The notes below the pieces were generated by a model. That model saw only the letters and a program-made list of their open reading frames with translations. It was not told where the DNA came from and did no database searches. Positions 1-8,917 of a stretch of DNA of 64,000 nt are shown one piece after another (position 1 is the stretch's first letter; each line of letters begins with the position of its first letter). This DNA is from Nereida ignava. Lineage in GTDB: Bacteria > Pseudomonadota > Alphaproteobacteria > Rhodobacterales > Rhodobacteraceae. A program made the position numbers and the translations under genes. Location of the stretch: contig NZ_CVPC01000006.1 in the NCBI RefSeq assembly GCF_001049735.1, forward strand, positions 130,370-194,369. Reading direction: 5' to 3'.

Positions 1-233
1 ACATCTGCGATGCTTTCGCGGCCGTATCCAACGTTGACGGTCCATACGCCGCCTGACACTGCATCAAGGTGCTCTTTGCCATTTTGGTCCCACACCAACA
101 TGCCTTTTCCCTCGACAATAATTCGGGGTTCGCCGGTCTCAAAGGGCTTGTGCTGAATCAGGTGGTGCCAGACGTGCTTGCGGTCGGCGTCGACTACAGC
201 ACTGATATCATTCGAAGAAAAGTTACCGTCCAT
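1..233 (-). CDS. tpa: Taurine-pyruvate aminotransferase, N-terminal part (runs off the window)
   Basis: The first 77 codons of a class III PLP-dependent aminotransferase are read leftwards from an ATG at 231-233; the rest lies outside the window. The N-terminus contains the segments HVWHHLIQHKP and WDQNGKEHLDAVSGGVWTVN, which I recognise from bacterial taurine-pyruvate aminotransferases. These enzymes transfer the amino group of taurine to pyruvate, giving sulfoacetaldehyde and alanine in the cytoplasm. Purine-rich GCGAGGTC lies just upstream of the ATG as a possible ribosome site. The gene is divergent from tauABC, which supports taurine as substrate; sulfoacetaldehyde acetyltransferase (xsc) and the regulator tauR are not in view. 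A related omega-amino acid transaminase is the alternative. Confidence 0.88.
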   Translation of the reverse strand, partial: MDGNFSSNDISAVVDADRKHVWHHLIQHKPFETGEPRIIVEGKGMLVWDQNGKEHLDAVSGGVWTVNVGYGRESIAD

Positions 234-650
234 GAGTCGGACCTCGCGTTAAATTGCATAATATACACAAGCATTGCCCTAAATTTAGACTTTGCAAATA
301 GGGCCAGTTTTACACCACATTTATAGCCAGTTGGTTGTGGTTTGTCGCGTTCTAAACAACCGTAAATTTACCAGATTTTGGGAAAGCTTCAAAAAATTAT
401 GTAGTTTCAATTCCTTGCTGCGTCTGCAAACGCGCTCAAAATTTTGGCACCCGCAGCGATAATGTCGCTTTTGTGCTCTCGAGGCGCCAACTTTAGGGTT
501 TCTTAAATTCGATATGTATGTTTGCTTTAATGCGATTGCTCTGTGGGCCAACCACGGCATCCGCGTTATCAACGCGTCAGAGCCTCAAATATGAGGTTCC
601 AAGTAAGACGCTCAACATAAGAGCCAAAAATGAACATGGGAGTTCAAAAT
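234..650. promoter_or_regulatory. Divergent tpa / tauA control region
   Basis: This 417-bp AT-rich stretch separates two divergent taurine genes and should hold both promoters. Visible structure: the heptamer GCCAGTT occurs twice in direct orientation (303-309 and 326-332, 23 bp apart), a perfect dyad CGCGTT-ATC-AACGCG lies at 562-576, and a stem-loop lies at 580-599. A TATATTAT-like block near 255-263 on the minus strand is a possible -10 for tpa. No protein-coding signal is convincing here. Binding by a TauR (MocR-type) regulator is an inference from the genes served; no known TauR repeat was recognised. Confidence 0.5.
562..599 (+). promoter_or_regulatory. Two adjacent stem-loops in the tauA leader
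   Basis: A perfect 6-bp dyad (562-567 with 571-576, 3-base loop) is followed at once by an 8-bp hairpin (580-587 with 592-599, one G-U pair, 4-base loop). Both end about 50 bases before the tauA start. They could be an operator, an RNA leader structure or chance. Confidence 0.35.
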
Positions 651-1655
651 ATGACACTTAAGTCCAAATTGATGGGTGCTGTCGCTGGCGTAGCTATGCT
701 GACAGGTGCGCAAGCTGCTGTCGCTGCTGGCCACGAAGAAATCACAGTTGCTTACTTCCTTGAATGGCCGATGCCATTCCAGTTTGCCAAAGTAGAAGGC
801 ATGTATGAAGAAGCACTCGGCAAGAAAATTAACTGGGTCTCTTTTGACACAGGCACCGCAATGTCAGCTGCTATGGCATCCGGCGACGTGCAGATTTCTG
901 TAAGCCAAGGTATCCCACCGTTCGTTGTGGCCGCGTCTGCGGGTCAAGACATCCAAGTTGTTGACGTGGCTGTAAGCTACTCAGAAAACGACAACTGCGT
1001 TGTGGCCTCTGGCCTTGAGATCGACAAAACATCTGCAGCTGAGCTTGCTGGCAAAAAAGTTGCTGTGCCACTCGGTACTGCTGCGCACTACGGCTTCCTG
1101 AGCCAAATGAACCACTTCGGCGTGGACACGGCCGGCATGGAAGTTGTTGACATGGCGCCTGCTGAAGGTGCTGCTGCACTTGCTCAAGGCTCAATCGATA
1201 TGGCTTGTGGCTGGGGCGGCGCGCTGCGTCGCATGAAAGAGCACGGTAACGTGTTGCTGACAGGCGCAGAAAAAGAAGCACTCGGTATTCTTGTTTTTGA
1301 CGCGACAACTGCACCAGCCTCGTTCATCGCAGAAGAAAGCGACACACTTGCAGCGTTCTTGAAAGTCACAGCAGATGCGAACGCAATGTGGGCAGACAGC
1401 GCGAACCACGCCAAAATGCTCCCAGTAATTGCAAAAGACGCGGGTATGTCTGAAGAAGATACAGCTTCAACACTGTCAACATTCAGCTTCCCTACAGTTG
1501 AGCAACAGCTTTCAGCGGCATGGTTGGGCGGCAACGCGCAAAACTTCATGAAGGGTGTTGCGGACGTTTTCGTTAACGCGGGTTCAATCCCATCCGCACT
1601 CGAAAGCTATGACGCAACAGTGAACACCGCTGGCCTCAAAGCAGCGATGAACTAA
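651..1655 (+). CDS. tauA: Taurine ABC transporter, periplasmic substrate-binding protein
   Basis: A 334-residue secreted solute-binding protein. The N-terminus is a Sec signal peptide (basic MTLKSK, hydrophobic core, AQA/AVA cleavage region), followed by EITVAYFLEWPMPFQFAK, typical of taurine/sulfonate-binding proteins of the NMT1/TauA type. An in-frame ATG exists at 630, but ATG 651 has GGGAG eight bases upstream and gives the usual signal-peptide start, so I chose it. It should capture taurine in the periplasm for TauBC. It is first in a tauA-tauB-tauC series divergent from tpa. A strong stem-loop follows at 1671-1708, which would make this transcript more abundant than the downstream genes. 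Alkanesulfonate is a less likely ligand given tpa. Confidence 0.92.
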   Translation: MTLKSKLMGAVAGVAMLTGAQAAVAAGHEEITVAYFLEWPMPFQFAKVEGMYEEALGKKINWVSFDTGTAMSAAMASGDVQISVSQGIPPFVVAASAGQDIQVVDVAVSYSENDNCVVASGLEIDKTSAAELAGKKVAVPLGTAAHYGFLSQMNHFGVDTAGMEVVDMAPAEGAAALAQGSIDMACGWGGALRRMKEHGNVLLTGAEKEALGILVFDATTAPASFIAEESDTLAAFLKVTADANAMWADSANHAKMLPVIAKDAGMSEEDTASTLSTFSFPTVEQQLSAAWLGGNAQNFMKGVADVFVNAGSIPSALESYDATVNTAGLKAAMN

Positions 1656-1670
1656 ACACTTCACGACCTT

Positions 1671-1708
1671 GGGCAGCGCGATTTTTTGTGCCGCGCTGCC
1701 CGTTTTTT
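1671..1708 (+). terminator. Stem-loop with U-tract between tauA and tauB
   Basis: A perfect 10-bp GC-rich stem (GGGCAGCGCG at 1671-1680 with CGCGCTGCCC at 1692-1701) is followed by six Ts. It has the form of an intrinsic terminator. Because tauB follows in the same direction, it probably acts as a partial terminator or 3'-end stabiliser, as often seen after binding-protein genes. Confidence 0.8.
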
Positions 1709-1758
1709 GAGACGTACATTTTCAACGACAACATCCAACAAATGATCGGAGAGGCGCA

Positions 1759-2565
1759 ATGAGTGGCCTTGAGATAGATAATATATCTATGCGCTTCGAG
1801 CTGCCTAATGGTGGCGCAGTGCAAGCTTTAAAAGACGTGAGCCTTGACCTGAAAAAGGGTGAGTTGCTGAGCGTTTTGGGGCCTTCGGGCTGTGGTAAAA
1901 CAACCCTTTTGAACATCGTCGCAGGTTTCCTTGCGCCAACGGGTGGCGAAATTCGCCTTAACGGTGGCACTGTTTCCGGCCCGTCTGCTGACCGTGGTAT
2001 GGTATTTCAGCAAGGTGCTCTGTTCGAGTGGATGTCCGTGCGCGACAACGTTGGCTTTGGTCCTTCGATGAAGGGCATGCCAGCAGCTGAAAAGCGCGAA
2101 AAAGTTGATCATTTGTTGGACGTCGTCGGCCTTCAAGATTTTAAGGAAAAGGCAGTTTACGAATTGTCTGGCGGTATGCAGCAGCGCGTTTCGCTTGCAC
2201 GCTGTTTGTGCAACGAACCTGACGTCATCTTGATGGATGAGCCGCTCGGCGCGCTTGATGCGCTGACCCGCGAGAAAATGCAGGGGCTGGTTCTGAAGCT
2301 TTGGAAAGAGACCGGCAAAACAATTATCCTGATCACGCACTCTGTTGAAGAAGCGCTTTTGTTGGGTGAACGTCTGCTGGTTATGGCGCCGCGTCCGGGG
2401 CGTATCCATAGAGAATACCGTTTGCCGTTTGCGGAACTGGGTGTTGGCGCGGACCTTCGCGAAGTCAAAAAGCATCCTGACTACGCAAAAACACGTGAAG
2501 AAATTCTGACAATGATCTGGGACATGGAAGAAGAAATCATGGGCCGCAGTGAGGAGAGCGCGTAA
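1759..2565 (+). CDS. tauB: Taurine ABC transporter, ATP-binding protein
   Basis: A 268-residue ABC ATPase. Walker A GPSGCGKTT lies at 41-49, the Q-loop around 84-85, the signature LSGGM at 136-140, Walker B VILMDE at 156-161 and the switch histidine in LITHSVEEA near 195. It belongs to the nitrate/sulfonate/taurine importer ATPase family and would power TauC on the cytoplasmic face. GGAGAGGC precedes the ATG as ribosome binding site. The stop codon shares one base with the tauC start (TAATG), so the two are translationally coupled. The C-terminal tail is rich in Glu, ending EEEIMGRSEESA. Confidence 0.93.
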   Translation: MSGLEIDNISMRFELPNGGAVQALKDVSLDLKKGELLSVLGPSGCGKTTLLNIVAGFLAPTGGEIRLNGGTVSGPSADRGMVFQQGALFEWMSVRDNVGFGPSMKGMPAAEKREKVDHLLDVVGLQDFKEKAVYELSGGMQQRVSLARCLCNEPDVILMDEPLGALDALTREKMQGLVLKLWKETGKTIILITHSVEEALLLGERLLVMAPRPGRIHREYRLPFAELGVGADLREVKKHPDYAKTREEILTMIWDMEEEIMGRSEESA

Positions 2566-3902
2566 TGGGACAGATTTTATCTGATCTGGGCGGCGAACTG
2601 TTCGTCCTGTTTGTATCTATCGCCCAAGCGCTTCCTGCACTTGTTGGCTATATCGCGATTATCTTGCTGGCGATGACTGTTTGGCGGTTCATTCGCCGTC
2701 AGATGACACCCAAGGCTGATTATACATCGCTCAAAACCGTTACTTTTGGTGACGAAAGCGCAGTGGTATCGGACAAAGCCGCGTCGTTCATTTCAATCGC
2801 GCTGATTTTTGTGATTTGGGGCGCTTTCACAGGCTCCAACTGGTTGCCCGGTATGTTCCACGCACCCGGTCCATTTGTTGGCGACAGCAGCTTTGTCTAC
2901 ACAGTTGAAGATGCCAACGGATACCAAGATGAGGCAACTGTTTTCGTTTCCGTCTTTGAAAAAGGCGCAGAAGTTCCAAGCCAGGAAGTGGCGGCGGGCA
3001 CTGGCTTTGCCAAGGACGACTTTTTGGCTGTTCAGGCGTATCGTTCTAAGCTGATCCTTTGGGACAAGAATGACGAAACAAACCGCTCTGAAGGGGCGAA
3101 AATCGTTTCTGTGGATGGCCGCGCAATTAGCAAAGACAACGCCGTTGATGTGGGCTTTGGCCGTGTTGCGTTGACCGATAAGGGCACGTTGAACTTTGAA
3201 CCAGGCAAGGGCTGGCAGATGGAAAACATCTGGCTTCCAGCACCTGACTCTGTGGCATCGCGCCTCGTTTCTGTCTGGGCTGAGGGTTATCAAAACGTTA
3301 CCTTGGCTGAGCACCTGTCGTTCTCTCTTTTCCGTGTGATCGTCGGCTTTTTCCTTGGTGCGTTGGTCGGTATTCCGCTTGGCTACGCGATGGGTTTGTC
3401 TGACTGGTTCCGTGGTTGGTTCGATCCAATTGTTGAATTCATGCGTCCCGTGCCACCTCTGGCGCTGATCCCGCTGGTCATTATCTGGGCGGGCATTGGC
3501 GAGCAGGGTAAAATCATTCTGCTTTTCTTGGCAGCTCTTTGGATTATGGCGATCGGCGCACGGTCAGGTGTGTCTGGTGTGAAAATCTCCAAGGTGCACG
3601 CGGCTTACTCTTTGGGTGCGTCCAAGGTCCAGATTTTGCGCCACGTGATCATTCCAAACTCACTGCCGGAAATCTTCACCGCAGCACGGGTTGCGATGGG
3701 GGTTTGCTGGGGCACAGTGGTTGCAGCAGAATTGGTCGCGGCTGAAAAGGGCGTGGGCAAAATGATTGTGGCCGCTTCTAAATTCCAAGACACTGACATT
3801 GTTTTGATGGGGATCATTCTGATCGGCATCATTGGCTTTGGCATCGACGTTCTGATGCGTTTGGCTGAAAAATGGTTGGTCCCTTGGAAGGGTAAAGGTT
3901 GA
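2565..3902 (+). CDS. tauC: Taurine ABC transporter permease with long N-terminal extension
   Basis: The C-terminal half (about 225-445) is a standard inner-membrane permease of the nitrate/sulfonate class, with the EAA loop in LGASKVQILRHVIIPNSLPE and five or six hydrophobic helices. The protein is 445 residues, well above the roughly 275 residues usual for TauC. The extra N-terminal part has two membrane segments (around 15-40 and 70-90) followed by a hydrophilic region of about 140 residues that should lie in the periplasm. It starts on the last base of tauB. The extension may be a fused extra domain that interacts with TauA; its function is not evident from sequence. Confidence 0.9.
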   Translation: MGQILSDLGGELFVLFVSIAQALPALVGYIAIILLAMTVWRFIRRQMTPKADYTSLKTVTFGDESAVVSDKAASFISIALIFVIWGAFTGSNWLPGMFHAPGPFVGDSSFVYTVEDANGYQDEATVFVSVFEKGAEVPSQEVAAGTGFAKDDFLAVQAYRSKLILWDKNDETNRSEGAKIVSVDGRAISKDNAVDVGFGRVALTDKGTLNFEPGKGWQMENIWLPAPDSVASRLVSVWAEGYQNVTLAEHLSFSLFRVIVGFFLGALVGIPLGYAMGLSDWFRGWFDPIVEFMRPVPPLALIPLVIIWAGIGEQGKIILLFLAALWIMAIGARSGVSGVKISKVHAAYSLGASKVQILRHVIIPNSLPEIFTAARVAMGVCWGTVVAAELVAAEKGVGKMIVAASKFQDTDIVLMGIILIGIIGFGIDVLMRLAEKWLVPWKGKG

Positions 3903-3921
3903 TTTGTAAAAGGAGGCTTTC

Positions 3922-5556
3922 TTGGAAGCTGACTATGTAATTATTGGATCCGGCTCAGCCGGGTCAGCGATTGCGGCCCGTCTCGGTGAGGCGGGCTGCG
4001 ATGTTTTGGTTCTTGAGGCAGGTGGTTCCGATTGGGGCCCGCTTATCAACATGCCCGGTGCGCTATCGTTCCCGCTCAATATGAAGCAATACACATGGCT
4101 CTATGAGACAGAGCCAGAGCCGCATTTAGGTGGCCGCAAGATCATTGCACCGCGCGGCAAAGTGACGGGCGGCTCTTCTTCAATTAACGGTATGATCTAT
4201 GTCCGTGGCCATGCAATGGACTACGATGGCTGGGTTGAGGCCGGCGCAGATGGCTGGGGCTACGCCGATGTGCTGCCTTACTTTCAGCGCATGGAAAACT
4301 GGAACGGCAGTCCTTCAGACTTCCGCGGCGGGGATGGGCCGCTGCATGTCAGCAAAATGCCCCAAGAAAACCCGCTTTATCATGCATTTGTCGAAGCTGG
4401 CGCGCAGGCCGGTTTTGAAGTGACAGAAGACTACAACGGCACCAAGCAAGAAGGCTTTGGGGCGTTCGACGCCACAATCCACAAAGGCTCGCGTTGGTCT
4501 GCGGCCAAGGCATATTTGAAGCCTGCACTGGCTAAGGGCAAAGTGCGGTTGAAGAAATGCGAGGCCCACAAGCTGCGCTTTGATGGTAAACGCTGTGTCG
4601 GCGTGGAAACGTCAACAGGTTTTGTGAAGGCGCATAAAGAGGTGATCGTAAGCGCATCAGCTTTCAATTCCCCCAAACTTTTGATGCTGTCAGGCATCGG
4701 GCCAGCAGCGCACCTCCAAGAGCATGGCATTGAGGTGATCGCGGACAGGCCGGGGGTCGGGCAGAACCTTCAAGATCATCTTGAACTCTATATTCAGCAA
4801 GCCTGTACTCAACCGATCACGCTGTTCAAACATTGGTCGCTATGGGGCAAATTCAAAGTTGGCTTGGAGTGGGTTTTGAACCGCTCGGGGGCGGGGGCCA
4901 GTAACGGCTTTGAAAGCTGCGCGTTTGTGCGCTCAAAAGCGGGTGTTAAGTACCCCGACATTCAATATCACTTTTTGCCAATTGCCGTGAAATACAACGG
5001 TGAGGCCGCAGCCGAAGGGCACGGCTGGCAGGCGCATGTGGGGCCAATGCGGTCAAAATCGCGTGGTCAAGTTACGCTGCAATCTGCGGACCCCGCAGCC
5101 GAGCCCAAGATTTTGTTCAACTACATGAGCCACCCAGATGATTGGAAGGACTTCCGCCACTGCATTCGCCTTACGCGTGAAATCTTTGGTCAGGCGGCTT
5201 TTGATCCATATCGCGGTAAAGAAATCCAGCCCGGCGCAGATGTGCAAACGGATGCAGAGCTTGATGCATTTATCGCCGAGCACGTTGAAAGCGCATATCA
5301 TCCATGTGGCACCTGCAAGATAGGCCGGACGGATGACCCAATGGCCGTGGTTGATCCTGAATGTCGCGTTATTGGCGTTGACGGCCTGCGGGTTGCGGAC
5401 AGCTCGATTTTCCCGAACGTGACCAATGGCAATCTCAACGCGCCGTCGATCATGACAGGCGAAAAAGCGGCTGACCATATTTTGGGCCGCACGCCATTGC
5501 CACCCAGCAACCTTGAGCCGTGGATCAATCCAAACTGGGAAACCTCTGATCGCTAG
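3922..5556 (+). CDS. GMC-family FAD oxidoreductase (choline dehydrogenase-like)
   Basis: A 544-residue GMC flavoenzyme. It begins with the Rossmann motif GSGSAGS (about 9-15) and carries the two GMC signatures, [16 protein letters not shown] and [12 protein letters not shown]. Near the end are the catalytic His in [12 protein letters not shown] and Asn in [11 protein letters not shown]. These enzymes oxidise alcohols to aldehydes. The start is TTG at 3922: AGGAGG lies at 3911-3916, five bases away, and no upstream ATG fits. It follows tauC after 19 bases, so it is in the same operon, but no step of the known taurine route needs an alcohol dehydrogenase. Choline, isethionate or another short alcohol are candidate substrates by inference. 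Confidence 0.9.
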   Translation: MEADYVIIGSGSAGSAIAARLGEAGCDVLVLEAGGSDWGPLINMPGALSFPLNMKQYTWLYETEPEPHLGGRKIIAPRGKVTGGSSSINGMIYVRGHAMDYDGWVEAGADGWGYADVLPYFQRMENWNGSPSDFRGGDGPLHVSKMPQENPLYHAFVEAGAQAGFEVTEDYNGTKQEGFGAFDATIHKGSRWSAAKAYLKPALAKGKVRLKKCEAHKLRFDGKRCVGVETSTGFVKAHKEVIVSASAFNSPKLLMLSGIGPAAHLQEHGIEVIADRPGVGQNLQDHLELYIQQACTQPITLFKHWSLWGKFKVGLEWVLNRSGAGASNGFESCAFVRSKAGVKYPDIQYHFLPIAVKYNGEAAAEGHGWQAHVGPMRSKSRGQVTLQSADPAAEPKILFNYMSHPDDWKDFRHCIRLTREIFGQAAFDPYRGKEIQPGADVQTDAELDAFIAEHVESAYHPCGTCKIGRTDDPMAVVDPECRVIGVDGLRVADSSIFPNVTNGNLNAPSIMTGEKAADHILGRTPLPPSNLEPWINPNWETSDR

Positions 5557-5619
5557 ACGCCCGCGCGGTTGTTTGGCATCAAGAGGGCGGGCGATGTGCG
5601 CCCACGAGGTGAACTTCAG

Positions 5620-6620
5620 ATGACGCGACACACTATTTTGCTGACGGGCGGGCTTGGCTACATTGGCTCGCATACGGCTGTCGCATTGGTTGAGGCGGGC
5701 TACCAAGTGGTGATCCTTGATAATCTGTCAAATTCCGAGCGGTCCGTGTTTGATGCACTTGGCACGTTGGTGGGGCCCAATCATCTGACTTTCATCGAGG
5801 GCGATGTCACGGATGCGGCTACTCTGGAGCGGGTATTTTCAGATCATTCATTCTTTGGTGTGGTGCATTTTGCTGCCCTCAAATCTGTGGCCGAGAGCGA
5901 GGCGCAGCCGCTGGCATATCTGGAAACAAATATCGGCGGTCTTTTGACGCTGCTGCGCGCAATGGAGCAGGCCGAGGTTTTCAATCTGGTTTTCTCGTCA
6001 TCCGCAACGGTTTACGGTGATCAGGAGATTTTCCCCATCCCCGAAACGGCCGAGCGTTCTGCCGTCAACACATATGGATTTACCAAACTTAGCTCAGAAC
6101 AAATGCTTGAGCGCGTTGGCAGCAATGATGATCGATGGTCGTTTGGGGTGTTGCGCTATTTTAACCCCATTGGTGCCCACGAAAGTGCGGCGATCGGCGA
6201 GCGCCCCAATGGCATACCTGCCAATTTGCTCCCCTATATTGATCGCGTGGCCACCGGTAGTCTGCCGGAATTGGTTGTGTACGGTGATGATTACCCTACC
6301 CCTGATGGCACCGGCGTGCGCGACTACATCCACGTCATGGATTTGGCCGAAGGGCACGTTCGCTCGCTTGATGCCATTGAGGCCACGGGCGAAGGTCACA
6401 CCGTCAACATTGGGACTGGGCAGGGCTATTCCGTTCTTGAGGTTATCCGTGCCTATGAGGCGGTGTCGGGCATCAAGATACCCTATCGCGCCGTGCAGGG
6501 GACGTTGCTGTTTATTTAGCGGATGCAACTTTGGCCCGCGAGGTGCTGGGGTTCGAGACCAAGCGCGATCTGTTTGATATGTGCCGATCGAACTGGGCAT
6601 GGATACAGAAAGACGCGTAA
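5620..6620 (+). pseudogene. galE: UDP-glucose 4-epimerase, frameshifted near the 3' end
   Basis: An extended short-chain dehydrogenase of the GalE type: GGLGYIGS NAD motif, SSSATVYG, YGFTKL (catalytic Tyr-x3-Lys) and a conserved YFNPIGAHES block. GAGGTGA precedes ATG 5620. The normal frame reads up to IPY near 6485, then runs into a stop at 6519. In another frame from about 6486 the expected GalE tail resumes: RRAGDVAVYLADATLA, then LGFETKRDLFDMCRSN and WAWIQKDA, ending TAA at 6618-6620. In E. coli GalE four residues separate the equivalent Tyr from Arg-Arg; here only two bases do, consistent with loss of about ten bases. The result is either a recent pseudogene, a truncated 299-residue product, or a sequencing error. 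Confidence 0.88.
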
Positions 6621-6787
6621 CGGCATTCAAAATGCGGCGGCAGGCCTAGGGCTACGCTGCGTTTTGTAAAGGGTGCATATGCAACTGCCCCTATACAAAC
6701 GGCTCACAACACTCTAGTGGCGCACTCAACCAAGTGAATCGTTGATCATATCGTCCCCCGTATATCCTTCAGGGGCCAACGACCTTA

Positions 6788-8818
6788 TTGAAAGACCCTG
6801 ACGTGAAAAAAACCATCGCTGACGCTCTGGCCGCCAAAGGCTACGACAAACTTACTCCGGTCCAAGAGGCGGTCTCTGATCCGGTTCTTACTGGTGCTGA
6901 TATGCTGGTTTCAGCGCAGACAGGATCGGGCAAAACGGTCGGCTTCGGGCTTGCGATTGCGCCGACGCTTTTGGGCGATGGTGATGGTTTTGAGCGGGCA
7001 AGCACTCCTCTGGCGTTGATCATTGCACCAACTCGCGAACTTGCGATGCAGGTAAAGCGCGAACTGGCGTGGCTCTATGGCCCAGCCGGTGCAGTGATGG
7101 CGTCTTGCGTTGGTGGGATGGACATGCGTGACGAGCGTCGTGCGCTTGACCGTGGTGCGCATATTGTCGTGGCAACGCCGGGCCGCCTGCGCGATCATAT
7201 TATGCGTGGTTCAATCGATCTAAGCCAGACACGCGCGGTTGTTCTGGATGAAGCTGACGAAATGCTTGATCTGGGCTTTCGCGAAGACCTTGAATTTATC
7301 TTAGGCGAAGCGCCGGATGAGCGGCAAACATTGCTGTTCTCGGCCACTGTGCCAAAGGCCATCGCGAACCTTGCGAAAAGCTACCAAAAAGATGCGGTGC
7401 GGGTCTCGACCAAAGCTGAAACATCGCAACACGCTGACATTGAATATCATGCAATGGCTGTATCGCCTCGCGATGGTGAGAACGCCATTATCAACGTGCT
7501 TCGCTACTATGAGGCGCCAAACGCGATTGTTTTCTGCAACACCCGCGCGATGGTGAACCGCATCACGACACGCCTGTCGAACCGTGGTTTTTCGGTTGTG
7601 GCGTTGTCTGGTGAGTTGTCCCAAAACGAGCGGACACACGCGCTGCAAGCCATGCGCGACGGTCGTGCCCGCGTTTGTGTTGCGACAGATGTTGCTGCGC
7701 GCGGCATTGATTTGCCGAACCTTGATCTTGTTGTGCATGCTGAATTGCCGGGTAGCCATGAGACGATGTTGCACCGTTCTGGCCGTACGGGTCGTGCGGG
7801 TCGCAAGGGTGTGTCTGCGCTGATCGTCACGCCAAAAGTGCGCAAAAAAGCTGAACGTATTCTGGGTATGGCAAAGGTTCAGGCAGTCTGGGGCCAAGCG
7901 CCTTCTGCCGATGCGGTGAACGCCCGTGATGATGAGCGGATGTTGGCGGACCCTGCATGGTCTGAGGCAATCGCTGAAGGTGAGATGGAAGCCGTAAACG
8001 GCCTTGCTGCCCAATTCACGCCCGAGCAATTGGCCGCTGCTTATTTGCGTTTGTATAAAGCCAACCGCTCTGCACCAGAAGAGTTGGGTGCGGCTGACGC
8101 TGCACCAAAACCGCGCGAAGAATTTGGCGCTAGCACATGGTTCTCTGTGGCGGGTGGCCGTAAGGATGGTGCTGAGCCGCGCCGTTTGCTGCCTATGCTC
8201 TGCAAAGCTGGTGGTCTTGATAAAGACGACATCGGTGCAATCCGAATTCAGCAAGACGAGAGCTATGTTCAAATTCGTGATGAATCTGTCGAACGCTTTT
8301 TGGCCGAGATTGGTTCTGACATGAATGTGGAAGGCGCCAAGCTGACGAAGCTGGACCGCGCTCCCAACCTTGGTGCATCTAGTCCCCGCGGCGGCGGTGC
8401 GCCGCGGGGTGGCAAGCCTGCTTACAAAGGCTCCAAACCCAAGGGTGATTGGCATCCTGCTGGTCCAAAAGGCGAGGGCAAAGGAGCTGCGCGCCGTGAG
8501 GATGCGCCGCGCAAACCGCGCACCAAGAAACCCCGCAGTGATGAGCAAGCTGCAGCACCGTATCGTGCGCCACGTGAAAACCTGACTGAAACCCACGAAG
8601 GTGCGGTTAAGCCGCGTAGCCCTAAAGGTGCAGGGAAACCAAGTGGGAAGCCCGGTGGAAAACCTTCTGGCAAGCCATACGGTAAATCTGGCCACAAAGG
8701 CCCACCGCCCCCTAAAGGCAAATCAAATAGCAAAAAGAACCAAGCGCGCAATGCTGCCGCAAAAGCCGAAGCTGGGCCGCGTAAGCCGCGCACCAAGTCC
8801 AACGGTCCAAAGCGTTAG
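6788..8818 (+). CDS. DEAD-box ATP-dependent RNA helicase (DeaD/DbpA-like) with basic tail
   Basis: A 676-residue RNA helicase. Visible motifs: Q motif (LTPVQ), Walker A AQTGSGKT 43-50, PTRELA 81-86, DEAD 154-157, SAT 185-187 and HRSGRTGRAG 329-338. After the two RecA domains, residues about 445-525 (STWFSVAGG and following) look like a DbpA-type RNA-binding domain. About 150 residues of Lys/Gly/Pro/Arg-rich low-complexity tail follow, likely binding RNA non-specifically. The start is uncertain: TTG 6788 is the most upstream, GTG 6803 an alternative; no Shine-Dalgarno decides between them. It probably helps ribosome assembly or cold-induced RNA unwinding. A good intrinsic terminator follows at 8857. 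Confidence 0.9.
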   Translation: MKDPDVKKTIADALAAKGYDKLTPVQEAVSDPVLTGADMLVSAQTGSGKTVGFGLAIAPTLLGDGDGFERASTPLALIIAPTRELAMQVKRELAWLYGPAGAVMASCVGGMDMRDERRALDRGAHIVVATPGRLRDHIMRGSIDLSQTRAVVLDEADEMLDLGFREDLEFILGEAPDERQTLLFSATVPKAIANLAKSYQKDAVRVSTKAETSQHADIEYHAMAVSPRDGENAIINVLRYYEAPNAIVFCNTRAMVNRITTRLSNRGFSVVALSGELSQNERTHALQAMRDGRARVCVATDVAARGIDLPNLDLVVHAELPGSHETMLHRSGRTGRAGRKGVSALIVTPKVRKKAERILGMAKVQAVWGQAPSADAVNARDDERMLADPAWSEAIAEGEMEAVNGLAAQFTPEQLAAAYLRLYKANRSAPEELGAADAAPKPREEFGASTWFSVAGGRKDGAEPRRLLPMLCKAGGLDKDDIGAIRIQQDESYVQIRDESVERFLAEIGSDMNVEGAKLTKLDRAPNLGASSPRGGGAPRGGKPAYKGSKPKGDWHPAGPKGEGKGAARREDAPRKPRTKKPRSDEQAAAPYRAPRENLTETHEGAVKPRSPKGAGKPSGKPGGKPSGKPYGKSGHKGPPPPKGKSNSKKNQARNAAAKAEAGPRKPRTKSNGPKR

Positions 8819-8856
8819 ATTGGTATATTTACCCTTCTTGGGATTACGTGTTTAAC

Positions 8857-8887
8857 AAGCGCCAGCACCTTATGTGCTGGCGCTTTT
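8857..8887 (+). terminator. Intrinsic terminator after the DEAD-box helicase
   Basis: An 11-bp perfect stem (AGCGCCAGCAC at 8858-8868 with GTGCTGGCGCT at 8874-8884), 5-base loop, then a short T run. It lies 39 bases after the helicase stop codon. Confidence 0.88.
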
Positions 8888-8917
8888 GCGTTGTCCCTAT
8901 GTTGGAACTGCTCTGCG

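Noticed and set aside
234..650. A tauR regulator gene next to tpa
   Set aside because: No GntR/MocR-type protein is encoded in this gap; the regulator must lie elsewhere or outside the window.
1828..2475. A 215-codon frame antisense to tauB
   Set aside because: It is the shadow of a conserved ABC ATPase and has no family features of its own.
7301..8695. A 464-codon open frame antisense to the DEAD-box helicase gene
   Set aside because: It lies entirely in the mirror frame of a clear helicase, has Cys/His/Arg-rich low-complexity composition and no recognisable domain or ribosome site.
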